A program made the position numbers and the translations under genes. From Deferribacteraceae bacterium UBA6799 (GTDB taxonomy: Bacteria; Chrysiogenota; Deferribacteres; Deferribacterales; Geovibrionaceae): 64,000 nt of DNA. Numbering within the stretch: position 1 is the stretch's first letter; every line of letters begins with the position of its first letter. Where the stretch lies: positions 510,934 to 574,933 of the forward strand of contig DKFJ01000010.1 of NCBI GenBank assembly GCA_002452335.1, given 5' to 3'. The notes beneath the pieces are model-generated. The model was not told where the DNA came from. It was given only the letters and a program-made list of their open reading frames with translations, and searched no databases. Positions 42,033 to 51,764 of this stretch are shown here, piece by piece.

Positions 42033-42524
42033 TTATTTTTTCTCCTCTTTCGGAGCGATTATGATCTTCACGCGTTTATTCGTTCCTCTGTCCACGAATA
42101 TCTTATTATTTTCGTTATATAGAGTGACCTTTTCGCCTTCCAGATAGTTGTCCCCCTGCCAAACCCTGACATTGCTTGTAAGCACGGCTTTCTTTTCTGC
42201 CGAATAGAACCTTGCCTTGTCAGAGAGTGTCAGAAGCCCTTCCTTCTCTATTTTAACGTTTCCCTGGCTGAATATCTCTTTTACTTCATCCTTATCGTCA
42301 AAATATACGTCCATGCTGTCTGCTGTCATGCGCATAGCGCCGTCTGTGACGGTGACATTACCGGTGAAAATGGATATTCTGTCCGTTCCGTTATATTTCA
42401 TATAGTCGGATTCGATCTTTATAGGGTTTTTCGAAGACAGGCTCACGTCCTCCGCGTGTAGAGTGGCGGCTGAGGCTAACAGTACGAATAATATTATGCT
42501 ATTTTTTAAGAGTGACTTTAACAT
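42033..42524 (-). CDS. lptA: LPS transport periplasmic protein LptA
   Basis: 163 residues with a signal peptide (about 1-24, NSIILFVLLASAATLHAE) and an OstA beta-jellyroll domain (KIESDYMKYNGTDRISIFTGNVTVTDGAMRMTADSMDVYF). It forms the periplasmic bridge that carries LPS to the outer membrane. Its start lies 26 nt inside lptC. GGAG is about 10 nt upstream. Confidence 0.9.
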   Translation of the reverse strand: MLKSLLKNSIILFVLLASAATLHAEDVSLSSKNPIKIESDYMKYNGTDRISIFTGNVTVTDGAMRMTADSMDVYFDDKDEVKEIFSQGNVKIEKEGLLTLSDKARFYSAEKKAVLTSNVRVWQGDNYLEGEKVTLYNENNKIFVDRGTNKRVKIIIAPKEEKK

Positions 42525-43035
42525 GCCCTATAAACTCCGCGTAATTATTTTCAGAATATATCAGTATCTTATCCGCAGATAAAGTTCCTTTGCTGTTCTT
42601 AATAGTAACACCGCCCAGAAAGGTTCCCAAGCCTATCAGAAAATCGTAGTGAAAGTTCCCGTTATCTTCTGATTCGAAGTCGAACTCATTGATCTTGCCC
42701 TTTATATCGCCTGTTACACGGATGATAAAATCATTCTCCATGTAGCCGTGCGGAGCGTATAGATCCACGCTGAGCTTGTCTTTCTTATAATGAGCGGCAA
42801 AATCGGTCAGAACCGCCGTGCCTTTATCACGATTCATCTGCGCCTTTTTAGCGTTGATGCTGTAATAGTTATTTTGTTCATCAAGAACTTTGCCCATCTC
42901 AAAATTATCTATAATAACCTCGTTCTTAGCCAGATCGAAAGTCACCTTGTTCTTGTTGCGCTTGAACAGAGTGAACGATCCCAAAGCCAAAAGTATTACA
43001 GATACTATGAGAATGAGTTTTGTATATTTGCCCAT
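42499..43035 (-). CDS. lptC: LPS export protein LptC
   Basis: 178 residues. One N-terminal membrane anchor (about 5-22, TKLILIVSVILLALGSFTLF) and a periplasmic OstA-like fold. It hands LPS from LptB2FG to LptA. Sequence conservation is weak as usual for LptC, and the identification leans on its place between kdsC and lptA. The start overlaps kdsC by 31 nt. Confidence 0.88.
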   Translation of the reverse strand: MGKYTKLILIVSVILLALGSFTLFKRNKNKVTFDLAKNEVIIDNFEMGKVLDEQNNYYSINAKKAQMNRDKGTAVLTDFAAHYKKDKLSVDLYAPHGYMENDFIIRVTGDIKGKINEFDFESEDNGNFHYDFLIGLGTFLGGVTIKNSKGTLSADKILIYSENNYAEFIGHVKVTLKK

Positions 43036-43499
43036 ACGCCGTTCTTGTGAAGAATTTGCTCAATAAATTCCCGTACAGCTCCTCGTCCGCCCTTTTTCTC
43101 TGTTACATAATCCACTTCAGATTTAATATAGTCGAAAGAGTCAGAAACAGTAGCGGAAAAACCAACCTGCTTCAGGAGCTTCAGGTCATTCAGATCGTCG
43201 CCCATGAAGGCAGTCTCGCCGTCCGTGATTCCCAGCTCTTCTTTAAGAGAGTTGTAACATTCGGTTTTGTCTTTGATACCGGTGTAATATCTTTTGATGC
43301 CGAGTTCTCTGCACCTCAACTCCGTCACCTTTGATTTTCTGCCGGAGATAACCACAACCTCTATTCCGGAATGCTGGGCGAGCTTTATCCCAAGCCCGTC
43401 TTTAACATCGAAACGCTTTGTTTCCAGCCCGTTCTCGTCATAGATTATTCCGCCGTCGGTCAGCACTCCGTCCACATCCAGTATAAGAGCCTTTATCAT
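43005..43499 (-). CDS. kdsC: 3-deoxy-D-manno-octulosonate-8-phosphate phosphatase
   Basis: 164-residue HAD-superfamily (class III cap-less) phosphatase in the Kdo pathway. The nucleophile motif is LILDVDGVLTDGGI (D8, D10), then VVISGRKS, and AFMGDDLNDLKLLKQVG. Overlaps kdsD by 4 nt and lptC by 31 nt, the conserved kdsD-kdsC-lptC-lptA-lptB order. Confidence 0.95.
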   Translation of the reverse strand: MIKALILDVDGVLTDGGIIYDENGLETKRFDVKDGLGIKLAQHSGIEVVVISGRKSKVTELRCRELGIKRYYTGIKDKTECYNSLKEELGITDGETAFMGDDLNDLKLLKQVGFSATVSDSFDYIKSEVDYVTEKKGGRGAVREFIEQILHKNGVWANIQNSFS

Positions 43500-44482
43500 A
43501 CTATGCCCTCCTTCAGAAGGTCATGCAGATGTATGATGCCCACCGGACGGGTATCTGAATCCACTATGAAGAGAGATGTGATAGAAAACTGCTCCATAAT
43601 AGAGAGTGCCTTTGCGGCAAGAGCGTTTTTATCGATCACTTTAGGGTATTTTATTTGTAAGTCTTTTATGTTCATAGAAAAAAGATTGTCGTGCTTTTCC
43701 AGTCCACGCCGGAGGTCGCCGTCTGTTATTATCCCGGCCAGAGTACCTTCGCCGTCGACAACAGCGGTACATCCGAAACCTTTCGCGCTCATCATGAAGA
43801 CAGCGTCAGAGACTTTTTTATCAATAGATGTCACAGGCAGTCTGTCGCCTGTGTGCATAAAATCCTCTACCTTCAGCAGGAGCTTTTTGCCAAGAGCACC
43901 GGACGGGTGATATATAGCGAAATCTTCTTTGCTGAACCCTCTTTTCTCCAGCAGTGCCACGCTCAATGCATCGCCCAGAGCCAGAGCGACAGTGGTGCTG
44001 GCGGTAGGGGCAAGGTTCAGCGGGCATGCTTCTTTCTCCACCACAGCGTCCAGAACACAGTCACTTCTGGCTGCCAGAGTAGAATTTATCCGCCCCACTA
44101 TAGATATCAGAGGGATGTTGAATCTTTTGATAATAGGGAGCAGCTTGACTATCTCCGCCGTCTCTCCGCTGTTGGAGAGAGCTATGCAGACATCGCCCTT
44201 AACTATCATCCCCAGATCACCGTGAACGCCTTCCGCCGGATGCAGAAAAAGCGACGGTGTTCCGGTGCTGGACATGGTGGCGGCTATCTTTCTGGCGATT
44301 ATTCCGCTTTTGCCCATTCCGGTCACAATGACACGGCCTTTGCACGCCAGAAGAATATCAACAGCCTTTTCGAAATGCTCGTCCAGCCTGTCCATAACGC
44401 CCTTCATGGCGTCTATCTCTATCTGTATCGTGTTTCTGCCTATTTGCAGAGTGTCTTCTGTCTCACTCACTTGCGATGTCAC
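43496..44482 (-). CDS. kdsD: arabinose-5-phosphate isomerase
   Basis: Converts ribulose 5-phosphate to arabinose 5-phosphate for Kdo. 328 residues: SIS domain (about 40-180; GKSGIIARKIAATMSSTGTPSLFLHPAEGVHGDLG), then two CBS domains (about 205-325; SDAVFMMSAKGFGCTAVVD, LAAKALSIMEQFSITSLFIVD). Its start lies 20 nt inside pyrG. Catalytic His and Lys regions appear intact. Confidence 0.95.
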   Translation of the reverse strand: MTSQVSETEDTLQIGRNTIQIEIDAMKGVMDRLDEHFEKAVDILLACKGRVIVTGMGKSGIIARKIAATMSSTGTPSLFLHPAEGVHGDLGMIVKGDVCIALSNSGETAEIVKLLPIIKRFNIPLISIVGRINSTLAARSDCVLDAVVEKEACPLNLAPTASTTVALALGDALSVALLEKRGFSKEDFAIYHPSGALGKKLLLKVEDFMHTGDRLPVTSIDKKVSDAVFMMSAKGFGCTAVVDGEGTLAGIITDGDLRRGLEKHDNLFSMNIKDLQIKYPKVIDKNALAAKALSIMEQFSITSLFIVDSDTRPVGIIHLHDLLKEGIV

Positions 44483-46094
44483 CGCCGTTCTCTTTGTCTT
44501 TTTTATAAGCGTAAGCTGCCTTCACAAAAGCTGTGAAGAGAGGGTGCGGTTTCATGGGCTTGGATTTGAACTCAGGATGGAACTGACATCCGAGAAACCA
44601 TCTGTGTGATTTTGACTCGAAGATTTCCGCCAGTCCTCTTTCAGAGTTAACACCGGTCATCTTCAGACCGTTTTTGGTAAACTCGTCCATGTATGCGTTG
44701 TTGAACTCCAGTCTGTGTCTGTGGCGTTCGGATATCTCTTTCTGTCCGTATGCCTGATGGGCTGTGCTGTCCTCGTCCAGTGTGCATGAATAAGCGCCCA
44801 GACGCATTGTGCCGCCCATCTGTGTGATGTTTTTCTGCTCGTTCATGTAGTCGATAACGGGATAAGGTGTGCTGGGACAGAACTCCACGCTGTGCGCCTT
44901 GTCCATTTTCAGCACGTTTCTGGCGAATTCTATTATGATGCACTGGAGACCGAGGCATATGCCGAAGAAAGGGATGTCCTTTGTTCTGGCAAAGTTGACA
45001 GCAACTATCTTGCCCTCAACGCCTCTTTCACCGAAACCGCCGGGGATAAGGATACCGTCAACATCATCCAGATAAGCGTCAGGTTTGGCTCCGTTTTCCA
45101 GCTTTTCAGCATCGATACGTTTTATGTTTACTTTCAGCTTGTTTGCTATTCCGCCGTGGATCAGCGCTTCGTTGATACTGATATATGCGTCTTTCAGATC
45201 GATATATTTGCCCACCATTCCTATGGTGACTTCATCTTCCGGTTTTTTGATTCTCTGTACGATCTCTTCCCACTGGCTGGTGTCGGATTCGCGCTCTTCC
45301 ATTCTCAGCTTTTTCAGCACAAGACGGTCTATGCCCTCTTTGTGCATTTTCAGCGGTGACTCATAGATGGTGCTGACGTCTATAGCGTTGATGACAAAGT
45401 CTTTTGATACGTTACAGAAAAGACCTATCTTGCTTCTGATAGAATCGTCCAGAGGATATTCGGAACGGCATACCAGTATATCCGGCTGTATGCCGATCTC
45501 TCTCAGAGCTTTCACAGAGTGCTGTGTGGGTTTTGTTTTCAGCTCTCCGGCGCTTCTGATATAGGGTACGAGTGTCAGGTGCATGTAGCACACGTTGTCC
45601 TCTCCGGCATCAAACTTAAACTGTCTGATAGCCTCCAGGAAAGGAAGCGACTCGATATCGCCCACTGTACCGCCGATCTCCACGATGATAATGTCGTATT
45701 TGTCGGCTTCTTTATATATGTTGTTCTTTATTTCGTCTGTGATGTGAGGGATGACCTGAACTGTGCCGCCGAGATAATCGCCGTTACGTTCTTTGTCTAT
45801 TACGGTTTTATAGATTTTTCCGGTGGTGACGTTGCTCACTTTGCTGGTGTTGAAGTTGAGGAAACGCTCATAATGCCCGAGGTCGAGATCCGCCTCCGCG
45901 CCGTCCTCTGTCACGAACACCTCACCATGCTGAAAGGGGCTCATTGTGCCCGGGTCAACGTTCAGATAGGGGTCATATTTTTTTATGGCCACCTTGTAGC
46001 CTCTGGATTCCAGGAGCGCTCCGAGAGACGCCGCTGTGATCCCTTTTCCAAGTGATGATAAAACTCCTCCGGTCGTAAATACAAACTTTGCCAT
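44463..46094 (-). CDS. pyrG: CTP synthase
   Basis: Aminates UTP to CTP. 543 residues: N-terminal synthase domain with GGVLSSLGKGITAASLG (9-25), and C-terminal glutamine amidotransferase with the nucleophile Cys near residue 378 in FFGICLGLQCI and the HPEF triad end. Its position in the Kdo cluster is sensible because CMP-Kdo formation by the neighbouring kdsB consumes CTP. Overlaps kdsB by 1 nt. Confidence 0.97.
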   Translation of the reverse strand: MAKFVFTTGGVLSSLGKGITAASLGALLESRGYKVAIKKYDPYLNVDPGTMSPFQHGEVFVTEDGAEADLDLGHYERFLNFNTSKVSNVTTGKIYKTVIDKERNGDYLGGTVQVIPHITDEIKNNIYKEADKYDIIIVEIGGTVGDIESLPFLEAIRQFKFDAGEDNVCYMHLTLVPYIRSAGELKTKPTQHSVKALREIGIQPDILVCRSEYPLDDSIRSKIGLFCNVSKDFVINAIDVSTIYESPLKMHKEGIDRLVLKKLRMEERESDTSQWEEIVQRIKKPEDEVTIGMVGKYIDLKDAYISINEALIHGGIANKLKVNIKRIDAEKLENGAKPDAYLDDVDGILIPGGFGERGVEGKIVAVNFARTKDIPFFGICLGLQCIIIEFARNVLKMDKAHSVEFCPSTPYPVIDYMNEQKNITQMGGTMRLGAYSCTLDEDSTAHQAYGQKEISERHRHRLEFNNAYMDEFTKNGLKMTGVNSERGLAEIFESKSHRWFLGCQFHPEFKSKPMKPHPLFTAFVKAAYAYKKDKENGGDIASE

Positions 46095-46822
46095 CAGTCA
46101 TTCCTGCCCATTATTTCTTCTGCTTTTTTAAGGTCTTCTTCGGTGTCCACAGACACCGGCTTGTAGTCGGTCTTTAATACCTTTATCTTAACGCCGTTTT
46201 CAAGCGCTCTGAGTTGTTCCAGTTTTTCGGCGTTTTCCATATCGGATACTTCCATCTGAGCGAACTGCATCAGCCAGCTTTTACGGAAGCCATATATTCC
46301 TATGTGTTTATAGTATGTTACGCCGCCCTTCCCGTCTCTGTCATAGGGAATAGGCAACCTAGAAAAGTACAGCGCAAAACCGTTTTTGTCCAGCACAACC
46401 TTGACACTGTTCGGGTCTTTTACGTCTTCACCTTCGGAAAATTCGCAGGCGGCTGTGTTCATCATCACTTCGGGATTGTCCTTCAGATCTGTTATCAGAG
46501 CGTTTATCAGCGCCGGGTCAATAAAAGGCTCATCACCCTGAACATTAATAATTATATCATCATTCACAAACTTTGCCACTCTTGCGACCCTGTCTGTGCC
46601 GGATTGTATATCATCGGCTGTCATGGTGCTCTCAAGCCCGTCCAGCCCTTCGCATATCTCCAGTATCTCTTTGGCGTCAGTCGCCACGATAACCCTGTCT
46701 GCGCCGGCTTTCATGCATTTTTCAGCAACACGCAGAATCATGGGAACGCCTTTTATCTTTCTGATCGGTTTACCGGGAAGCCTGGTTGACGCCATTCTGG
46801 CGGGAATCACAATCACACTCAT
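46094..46822 (-). CDS. kdsB: 3-deoxy-manno-octulosonate cytidylyltransferase
   Basis: Activates Kdo as CMP-Kdo for LPS inner core synthesis. 242 residues with the nucleotidyltransferase start IVIPARMASTRLPGKPIRKI (4-23), VVATDAKEI, NVQGDEPFIDPALI and YYKHIGIYGFRK. Lies 3 nt after acpS and directly upstream of pyrG. Confidence 0.97.
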   Translation of the reverse strand: MSVIVIPARMASTRLPGKPIRKIKGVPMILRVAEKCMKAGADRVIVATDAKEILEICEGLDGLESTMTADDIQSGTDRVARVAKFVNDDIIINVQGDEPFIDPALINALITDLKDNPEVMMNTAACEFSEGEDVKDPNSVKVVLDKNGFALYFSRLPIPYDRDGKGGVTYYKHIGIYGFRKSWLMQFAQMEVSDMENAEKLEQLRALENGVKIKVLKTDYKPVSVDTEEDLKKAEEIMGRND

Positions 46823-46825
46823 CTG

Positions 46826-47167
46826 TTACCCCTTAAGCAAGCTGACAGCTATTGAATAGTTTCTGTCATGAGAAATACTTACCTCTATATCTTCTCTGCG
46901 TTCCGAGCGGATGTATACCTCCGGAGCGCCCTTTTCATCATTCAGAATTTCTATGTCTTTGAAGGCCAGTTTTCCGATACCGGTCTTAAAGCTCTTGGAT
47001 ATGGATTCCTTAGCCGCCCACCTGCCAGCCAGAAACTGAAGACTGCCGTTTCTGCGGTCAAATATCTCCCGTTCTCTGTCTGTCAGTACCCGTTTAAGGA
47101 ATTTTTCGCCCATTTTTTCATAGGCGGCTTTTATCCTTTCGGTTTCTATAATATCACAGCCCAGCAT
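46826..47167 (-). CDS. acpS: holo-[acyl-carrier-protein] synthase
   Basis: Transfers phosphopantetheine from CoA to acyl carrier protein. 113 residues with GCDIIETERIKAA at the start (metal-binding Asp) and GRWAAKESISKSFKTG near residue 48. Overlaps pdxJ by 14 nt, the pdxJ-acpS pairing being widely conserved. It uses CoA made from the pantothenate of the panBCD operon at the left end of the window. Confidence 0.95.
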   Translation of the reverse strand: MLGCDIIETERIKAAYEKMGEKFLKRVLTDREREIFDRRNGSLQFLAGRWAAKESISKSFKTGIGKLAFKDIEILNDEKGAPEVYIRSERREDIEVSISHDRNYSIAVSLLKG

Positions 47168-47888
47168 CCATCAATGCCCTGTGAATGATCTCTTTCATCT
47201 CTCTGACGGCTCTCTCCAGCCCCACCAGAACAGCTCTGGCTATTATGGAATGTCCTATGTTCACTTCGTTCATTCCCGGGATGGTAACTATCTCGCCCAC
47301 ATTGGTATAGTTCAGACCGTGACCGGAATTAAGCACCAGCCCCAGCTCACGGCATTTCTCACCAGCAAAAATTATTCTGGAGAGCTCCTCACGCCTGGCG
47401 GCGCCTTTGGTGTCGGCGTATCTGCCTGTGTGTATCTCCACGGCGTCCGCTACTGTGTCGGCGGATTTTTCTATCTGATCGACCTCCGGGTCAACAAAGA
47501 GGCTGACGAATATCCCCGCGTCTCTGAGAGCGGTTATTTTATCGGACATGGAGTCGAAATTAGACACGATATCCAGACCGCCTTCAGTTGTCAGCTCCTG
47601 TCTCTTTTCAGGAACGAGAGTGACCATATCCGGCTTTTCTCTCAGGGCGATCTTCACCATTTCGTCTGTGCATGCCATTTCCAGATTCAGTCTGGTTTTG
47701 ACAGTCTGGCGCAGGATAGTGAGATCCCTGTCGTTTATGTGGCGTCTGTCTTCTCTGAGATGAATGGTTATCTGGTCGGCTCCGCCCAGCTCCGCCATAA
47801 CGGCGGCATGCACGGGATCAGGCTCCACAGTCAGTCTTGCCTGACGAACGGTGGCAACGTGATCTATGTTTACTCCGAGTCTTACCAT
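47154..47888 (-). CDS. pdxJ: pyridoxine 5'-phosphate synthase
   Basis: Closes the pyridoxine ring from 1-deoxyxylulose 5-phosphate and 3-amino-2-oxopropyl phosphate. 244 residues, TIM barrel, with RLGVNIDHVATVRQAR at the start, ITIHLREDRRHINDRD, VTLVPEKRQELTTEGGLD and GLVLNSGHGLNYTNV. Lies 1 nt after glmM. Confidence 0.97.
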   Translation of the reverse strand: MVRLGVNIDHVATVRQARLTVEPDPVHAAVMAELGGADQITIHLREDRRHINDRDLTILRQTVKTRLNLEMACTDEMVKIALREKPDMVTLVPEKRQELTTEGGLDIVSNFDSMSDKITALRDAGIFVSLFVDPEVDQIEKSADTVADAVEIHTGRYADTKGAARREELSRIIFAGEKCRELGLVLNSGHGLNYTNVGEIVTIPGMNEVNIGHSIIARAVLVGLERAVREMKEIIHRALMDAGL

Positions 47889-47889
47889 T

Positions 47890-49254
47890 TTATGAAAGCT
47901 CCTCTATCTCTTTTAAGGCTATGTGCCCGATGTTCTCTGCATATTCCTCTATCTTCGCTATGTCGGCGCCTTCCAGCATCACACGCAGCTTGTTTTCTGT
48001 GCCAGAATAGCGCACGAACACCCTTCCTGTTTTACCCAGTGTTTTTTCCACAGAGGCTATCTCCGCAGATGTCTTAGGAAGTTCTGACAGAGGTATTTTA
48101 TTCTTAACTTTATAGTTTTTCAGTGTCTGGGGATACAGTTCTATGATCTTTTTCAGTTCGCTTAAAGGCTTGCCTGTGGACACGACAACTTTCAGAAGCT
48201 GCATGGCGCTCACCAGCCCGTCTCCGGTGGTGTTGTAATCACTGAAAATAATATGACCTGACTGTTCTCCGCCGAGGTTATATCCGCTCTTGAGCATTTC
48301 AGCCATGACATATCTGTCGCCCACCTCTGTGCGCACAACGTCTATGCCCATGCCGTTCATGGAACGCTCGAACCCCAGATTGCTCATGACAGTGCTTACC
48401 ATAGTGTTTTTGCTGAGCTGTCCCTTCTCTTTCATGTATTTAGCGCAGATGCCCATGATGATGTCGCCGTCGACGATCTCGCCGTTCTCATCAGAGAAGA
48501 TAACTCTGTCGCCGTCGCCGTCGAATGATATGCCCATGTCAGCCTTTTTTTCTGTGACTTTGGCGCACATAGACTCAGGATAGACTGATCCGCACCCTTC
48601 GTTTATGTTTGTTCCGTTGGGCTCGTTGCCTATCACGGAGATCTTCGCTCCCAGTTCTTCAAAAGACATGGGGGCTACCTTATATGTCGCTCCGTTGGAG
48701 CAGTCCACCACCAGCCTCAGCCCCATCAGATCGATTTCTTTGTCAAAAGTGTTTTTAGCGAACTCTACATATCTGCCGATGGCAGTGTCTATTCTGTATG
48801 CTTTGCCTATCCTGTCTGTGGATATGGATACTTTTCCGCTCTCTATCAGCTCTTCGGTATACTGCTCTATCTCCAGCTCGACCTCATCGGGCAGTTTATG
48901 CCCGTCAGCGGAGAAGAATTTTATCCCGTTGTCATGATATGGATTATGAGAGGCGGATATCACCACGCCGGCGTCAGCACGAAGGCTTCTGGTGATAAAA
49001 GCGATGGCGGGGGTAGGCAGAACGCCCACCAGCACAGCATCCAGCCCCATGGAGGTGATGCCTGCCACCAGAGCGGATTCAAACATATATCCGGATATTC
49101 TGGTGTCTTTGCCTATGACTATCCTGTGTATTTTTTTTCCGCCTTTATAAAACTGTCTGGCAGCCGCCTGTCCGAGACGCAGAGCGAATGTAGCTGTCAT
49201 GGGAAATTCGTTAGCGAGTCCTCTGACGCCGTCTGTGCCGAAATATTTTCTCAT
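47890..49254 (-). CDS. glmM: phosphoglucosamine mutase
   Basis: Interconverts glucosamine 6- and 1-phosphate for peptidoglycan and LPS. 454 residues; the phosphorylated serine is S102 in ISASHNPYHDNG, metal-binding FDGDGDRVIFSD, and the C-terminal RYSGTENKLRVMLEG phosphate-binding loop. In Firmicutes GlmM binds and inhibits CdaA, and here cdaA and ybbR lie directly upstream. Overlaps ybbR by 4 nt. Confidence 0.97.
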   Translation of the reverse strand: MRKYFGTDGVRGLANEFPMTATFALRLGQAAARQFYKGGKKIHRIVIGKDTRISGYMFESALVAGITSMGLDAVLVGVLPTPAIAFITRSLRADAGVVISASHNPYHDNGIKFFSADGHKLPDEVELEIEQYTEELIESGKVSISTDRIGKAYRIDTAIGRYVEFAKNTFDKEIDLMGLRLVVDCSNGATYKVAPMSFEELGAKISVIGNEPNGTNINEGCGSVYPESMCAKVTEKKADMGISFDGDGDRVIFSDENGEIVDGDIIMGICAKYMKEKGQLSKNTMVSTVMSNLGFERSMNGMGIDVVRTEVGDRYVMAEMLKSGYNLGGEQSGHIIFSDYNTTGDGLVSAMQLLKVVVSTGKPLSELKKIIELYPQTLKNYKVKNKIPLSELPKTSAEIASVEKTLGKTGRVFVRYSGTENKLRVMLEGADIAKIEEYAENIGHIALKEIEELS

Positions 49255-50153
49255 TGTCTTACCTCAACCCTTACCTTAGCAGGTTCTGTGTCCAGCACTT
49301 TTATGATAGAAGATTCCTTGAAATAGATTTTCTTTTTATATGTGCCTGACGCTATTATTCCTGTTAAGTCCACATGCGGGTTGAGTATGTTCGCTATGCT
49401 TCTGGGGTTCAGCAGGTCTGCCCTGCCTTTCACATTAAGATTGATGGTGTCGTCCACAGAGACAATAAGTCCCTCTTCAACACCTGATGCTGATACGGGA
49501 ACGTTCTCCACGGTCTTTTCTATGATATCTTCCTTAAAGCCGACCACGACCTCCACCTGTTCCGGTTTATAGTCCTGCACGCCTTCGAAGAATTTCAGTC
49601 CGATGCTGTATGTTATCTTATCTTTTTTCCCTGTGAGGTTTACAGGCATTGTCTCCAGAGAGTTAACACCTTTCATCTTCGATTTTGCGGCGTTCACTTC
49701 AACAACTTCCGGAGAAACCACCACTGAACCGACCTTGTATCCTTCCGCCGGCTCGCCGATGAAAGACGGCGTGACCTTCATCTTCTTTCTGATAAGGGAA
49801 TCCACAGTGATGTCTATGGATTTAGGTTCTATATCAGTCACCTGTATTCCTGCGGGTATCTGCACGTCATCGGATGTTATGATCCGGCTGTTTGCCCCCT
49901 GTCCCATGTTTGAAACGTCTATAGATATCTGAACCTTGTTCAGCTGTTTCTCTTTTATCAGTGATTTAGGACCTTTTGCCAGCACGTTCACCAGATTCTC
50001 ACCTGTCACGGCAACGTATCCCTCCGGAATATTCGTCAGTTTAACAGGCACATAGAGCGACACTTCCTGAAACTCGCCCGTCACAAGATAAATCCACAGA
50101 CAGACGGCTATGACGGCACTTAATATTTTCAGGTGAAGATTAGTTATTATCAT
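49251..50153 (-). CDS. YbbR-domain protein (CdaR-like)
   Basis: 300 residues. One N-terminal membrane segment (about 8-24, ILSAVIAVCLWIYLVTG) followed by three or so YbbR repeats (for example VSLYVPVKLTNIPEGYVAVTG and VENVPVSASGVEEGLIVSV). In Firmicutes CdaR is an extracytoplasmic regulator of CdaA. The order cdaA-ybbR-glmM with overlaps of 14 and 4 nt supports the same role. Confidence 0.9.
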   Translation of the reverse strand: MIITNLHLKILSAVIAVCLWIYLVTGEFQEVSLYVPVKLTNIPEGYVAVTGENLVNVLAKGPKSLIKEKQLNKVQISIDVSNMGQGANSRIITSDDVQIPAGIQVTDIEPKSIDITVDSLIRKKMKVTPSFIGEPAEGYKVGSVVVSPEVVEVNAAKSKMKGVNSLETMPVNLTGKKDKITYSIGLKFFEGVQDYKPEQVEVVVGFKEDIIEKTVENVPVSASGVEEGLIVSVDDTINLNVKGRADLLNPRSIANILNPHVDLTGIIASGTYKKKIYFKESSIIKVLDTEPAKVRVEVRQ

Positions 50154-50925
50154 TTTTCACCGTGCTCTTAGAAGGTTTTGCGAAGATGCTGTCCAGCACC
50201 TCACGCAGTTTTTCGGCGTTAAGTTCGTCGCTCAGTTCGCCGTTCTGCGCAACTGTTATAGATCCTTTTTCCTCGGAAACCGCTATGGCGATGGCGTCTG
50301 TTTCTTCTGTAACGCCCACTGCCGCCCTGTGGCGTGTGCCGTAGTTCTTTCCAAGCTCAGTTTTTCTTGTGAGAGGCAGAATACTTCCCGCAGTGGCGAT
50401 GCGTCCGTCTGAAATGATAACGGCGCCGTCATGCAGAGGAGAATAAGGGATGAAAAGACTGATAAGCATCTCTCTGGATATGATACAGTCCAGCTTCTGA
50501 CCTGTGTCATCCAGAAAGTGCTCGAGATCTGTATTTCTCTGAAGCACTATGAGCGCTCCAATCTGCCTGTTGGCAAGGATAGTGGACGCCTTAACTATCT
50601 CGTCCAGAATCACGGATTTCGCCTTTGCCTGAGATCCGAAAACTTTTGTCTCTCCTATGAAGGCGAGCGCTCTTCTGATCTCCTGCTGAAAAAGCACAAC
50701 GATGATTATGAAGATATATCCGGTGAAGTTATCCAGAACCCAGCTTGTGGTTTTCAGTCCTAAATATCTGGCGGCAAAGGAAACAATTATTATCAGGATA
50801 ATCCCCATCAACATGGGGAGAGCTCTGGTGCCCTTGATCAGAAGGAGGATATTGTAGATCACTGCCGCTATTATCAGCATATCCACAATGTCAAAAACAC
50901 CAATATTCCTGATTATTTCAAACAC
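50140..50925 (-). CDS. cdaA: diadenylate cyclase, CdaA type
   Basis: Makes cyclic di-AMP from two ATP. 261 residues: three N-terminal membrane helices (about 10-85) and a DisA_N cyclase domain with PLHDGAVIISDG and GTRHRAAVGVTEETDA, the two catalytic motifs. The C terminus has a variable charged tail. Overlaps folP by 13 nt. No c-di-AMP phosphodiesterase or receptor gene is in the window. Confidence 0.94.
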   Translation of the reverse strand: MFEIIRNIGVFDIVDMLIIAAVIYNILLLIKGTRALPMLMGIILIIIVSFAARYLGLKTTSWVLDNFTGYIFIIIVVLFQQEIRRALAFIGETKVFGSQAKAKSVILDEIVKASTILANRQIGALIVLQRNTDLEHFLDDTGQKLDCIISREMLISLFIPYSPLHDGAVIISDGRIATAGSILPLTRKTELGKNYGTRHRAAVGVTEETDAIAIAVSEEKGSITVAQNGELSDELNAEKLREVLDSIFAKPSKSTVKNDNN

Positions 50926-51764
50926 TTCCCACCTGCGCCCGAAAACATTTTAAAGACCTTCAGCATATCCCGTGACTCGTCTATGTCGTGCACACGGATG
51001 ATGTCAGCTCCCATAACGAGAGCCAGCGTATGAGCGGCTATACTGCCCGCCAGACGCTTATCCGCCGGTTTGCCTGTCACAGCGCCTATCATAGACTTCC
51101 GTGACATACCCGCTAAAACAGGAAAACCTTCAGCTTTAAAAAACTCAAGGTTAGCCAGCAGCTTATAGTTATCTTCCACTGTCTTTCCGAAGCCGAAGCC
51201 CGGATCCACACAGATGGAAGAGGTTTTGATTCCCGCCCTCACGCATCTGTCCGCCGCATCGTAGAGAAATTCTCTGACGTCATCCAGCAGACTGTCATAC
51301 ACAGGGTTTGCCTGCATGGTTCCCGGCTCTCCCAGCATGTGCATGATACACACCGAGCACCCGTAATCCGCGCAGACTTTTATCATAGAAGGGTCTCTGA
51401 ACCCCGCAACATCGTTTATCATGTCGGCTCCGGCTCTCAGAGCCTCGTCCGCCACTCTGTATTTGGACGTGTCCACAGAAACATAAAGCCCGCTGGCAGA
51501 AGCATGCGCCACCGCCGGAAGAACTCTTCTGATCTCCTCTTCCGCATCCACCCCGCCGGATCCCGGTCGGGTGGATTCACCGCCTATGTCGGCGATATCC
51601 ACACCGTATGCCAGAAACTCGTCCACTCTGCCGACTATCCCGTCAGCATTATTAAAAATCCCGCCATCGCTGAAAGAATCTGGTGTAACATTAAGAATCC
51701 CCATCAGAAGGGGATCCTCCAGTTTCAGATCCTTCTTATACGATGACAGTATCGGGTGCTTCAA
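50913..51764 (-). CDS. folP: dihydropteroate synthase
   Basis: Joins p-aminobenzoate to the pterin in folate synthesis; the sulfonamide target. Motifs MGILNVTPDSFSDGG, ADIGGESTRPGS, DMINDVAGF, DPGFGFGKT and the C-terminal IIRVHDIDESRDM are complete. Start uncertain: TTG 51764 has GGAG 9 nt upstream and gives 283 residues; ATG 51788 gives 291. Either start lies inside ftsH. The ftsH-folP pairing is as in enterobacteria. Confidence 0.95.
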   Translation of the reverse strand: MKHPILSSYKKDLKLEDPLLMGILNVTPDSFSDGGIFNNADGIVGRVDEFLAYGVDIADIGGESTRPGSGGVDAEEEIRRVLPAVAHASASGLYVSVDTSKYRVADEALRAGADMINDVAGFRDPSMIKVCADYGCSVCIMHMLGEPGTMQANPVYDSLLDDVREFLYDAADRCVRAGIKTSSICVDPGFGFGKTVEDNYKLLANLEFFKAEGFPVLAGMSRKSMIGAVTGKPADKRLAGSIAAHTLALVMGADIIRVHDIDESRDMLKVFKMFSGAGGKCLK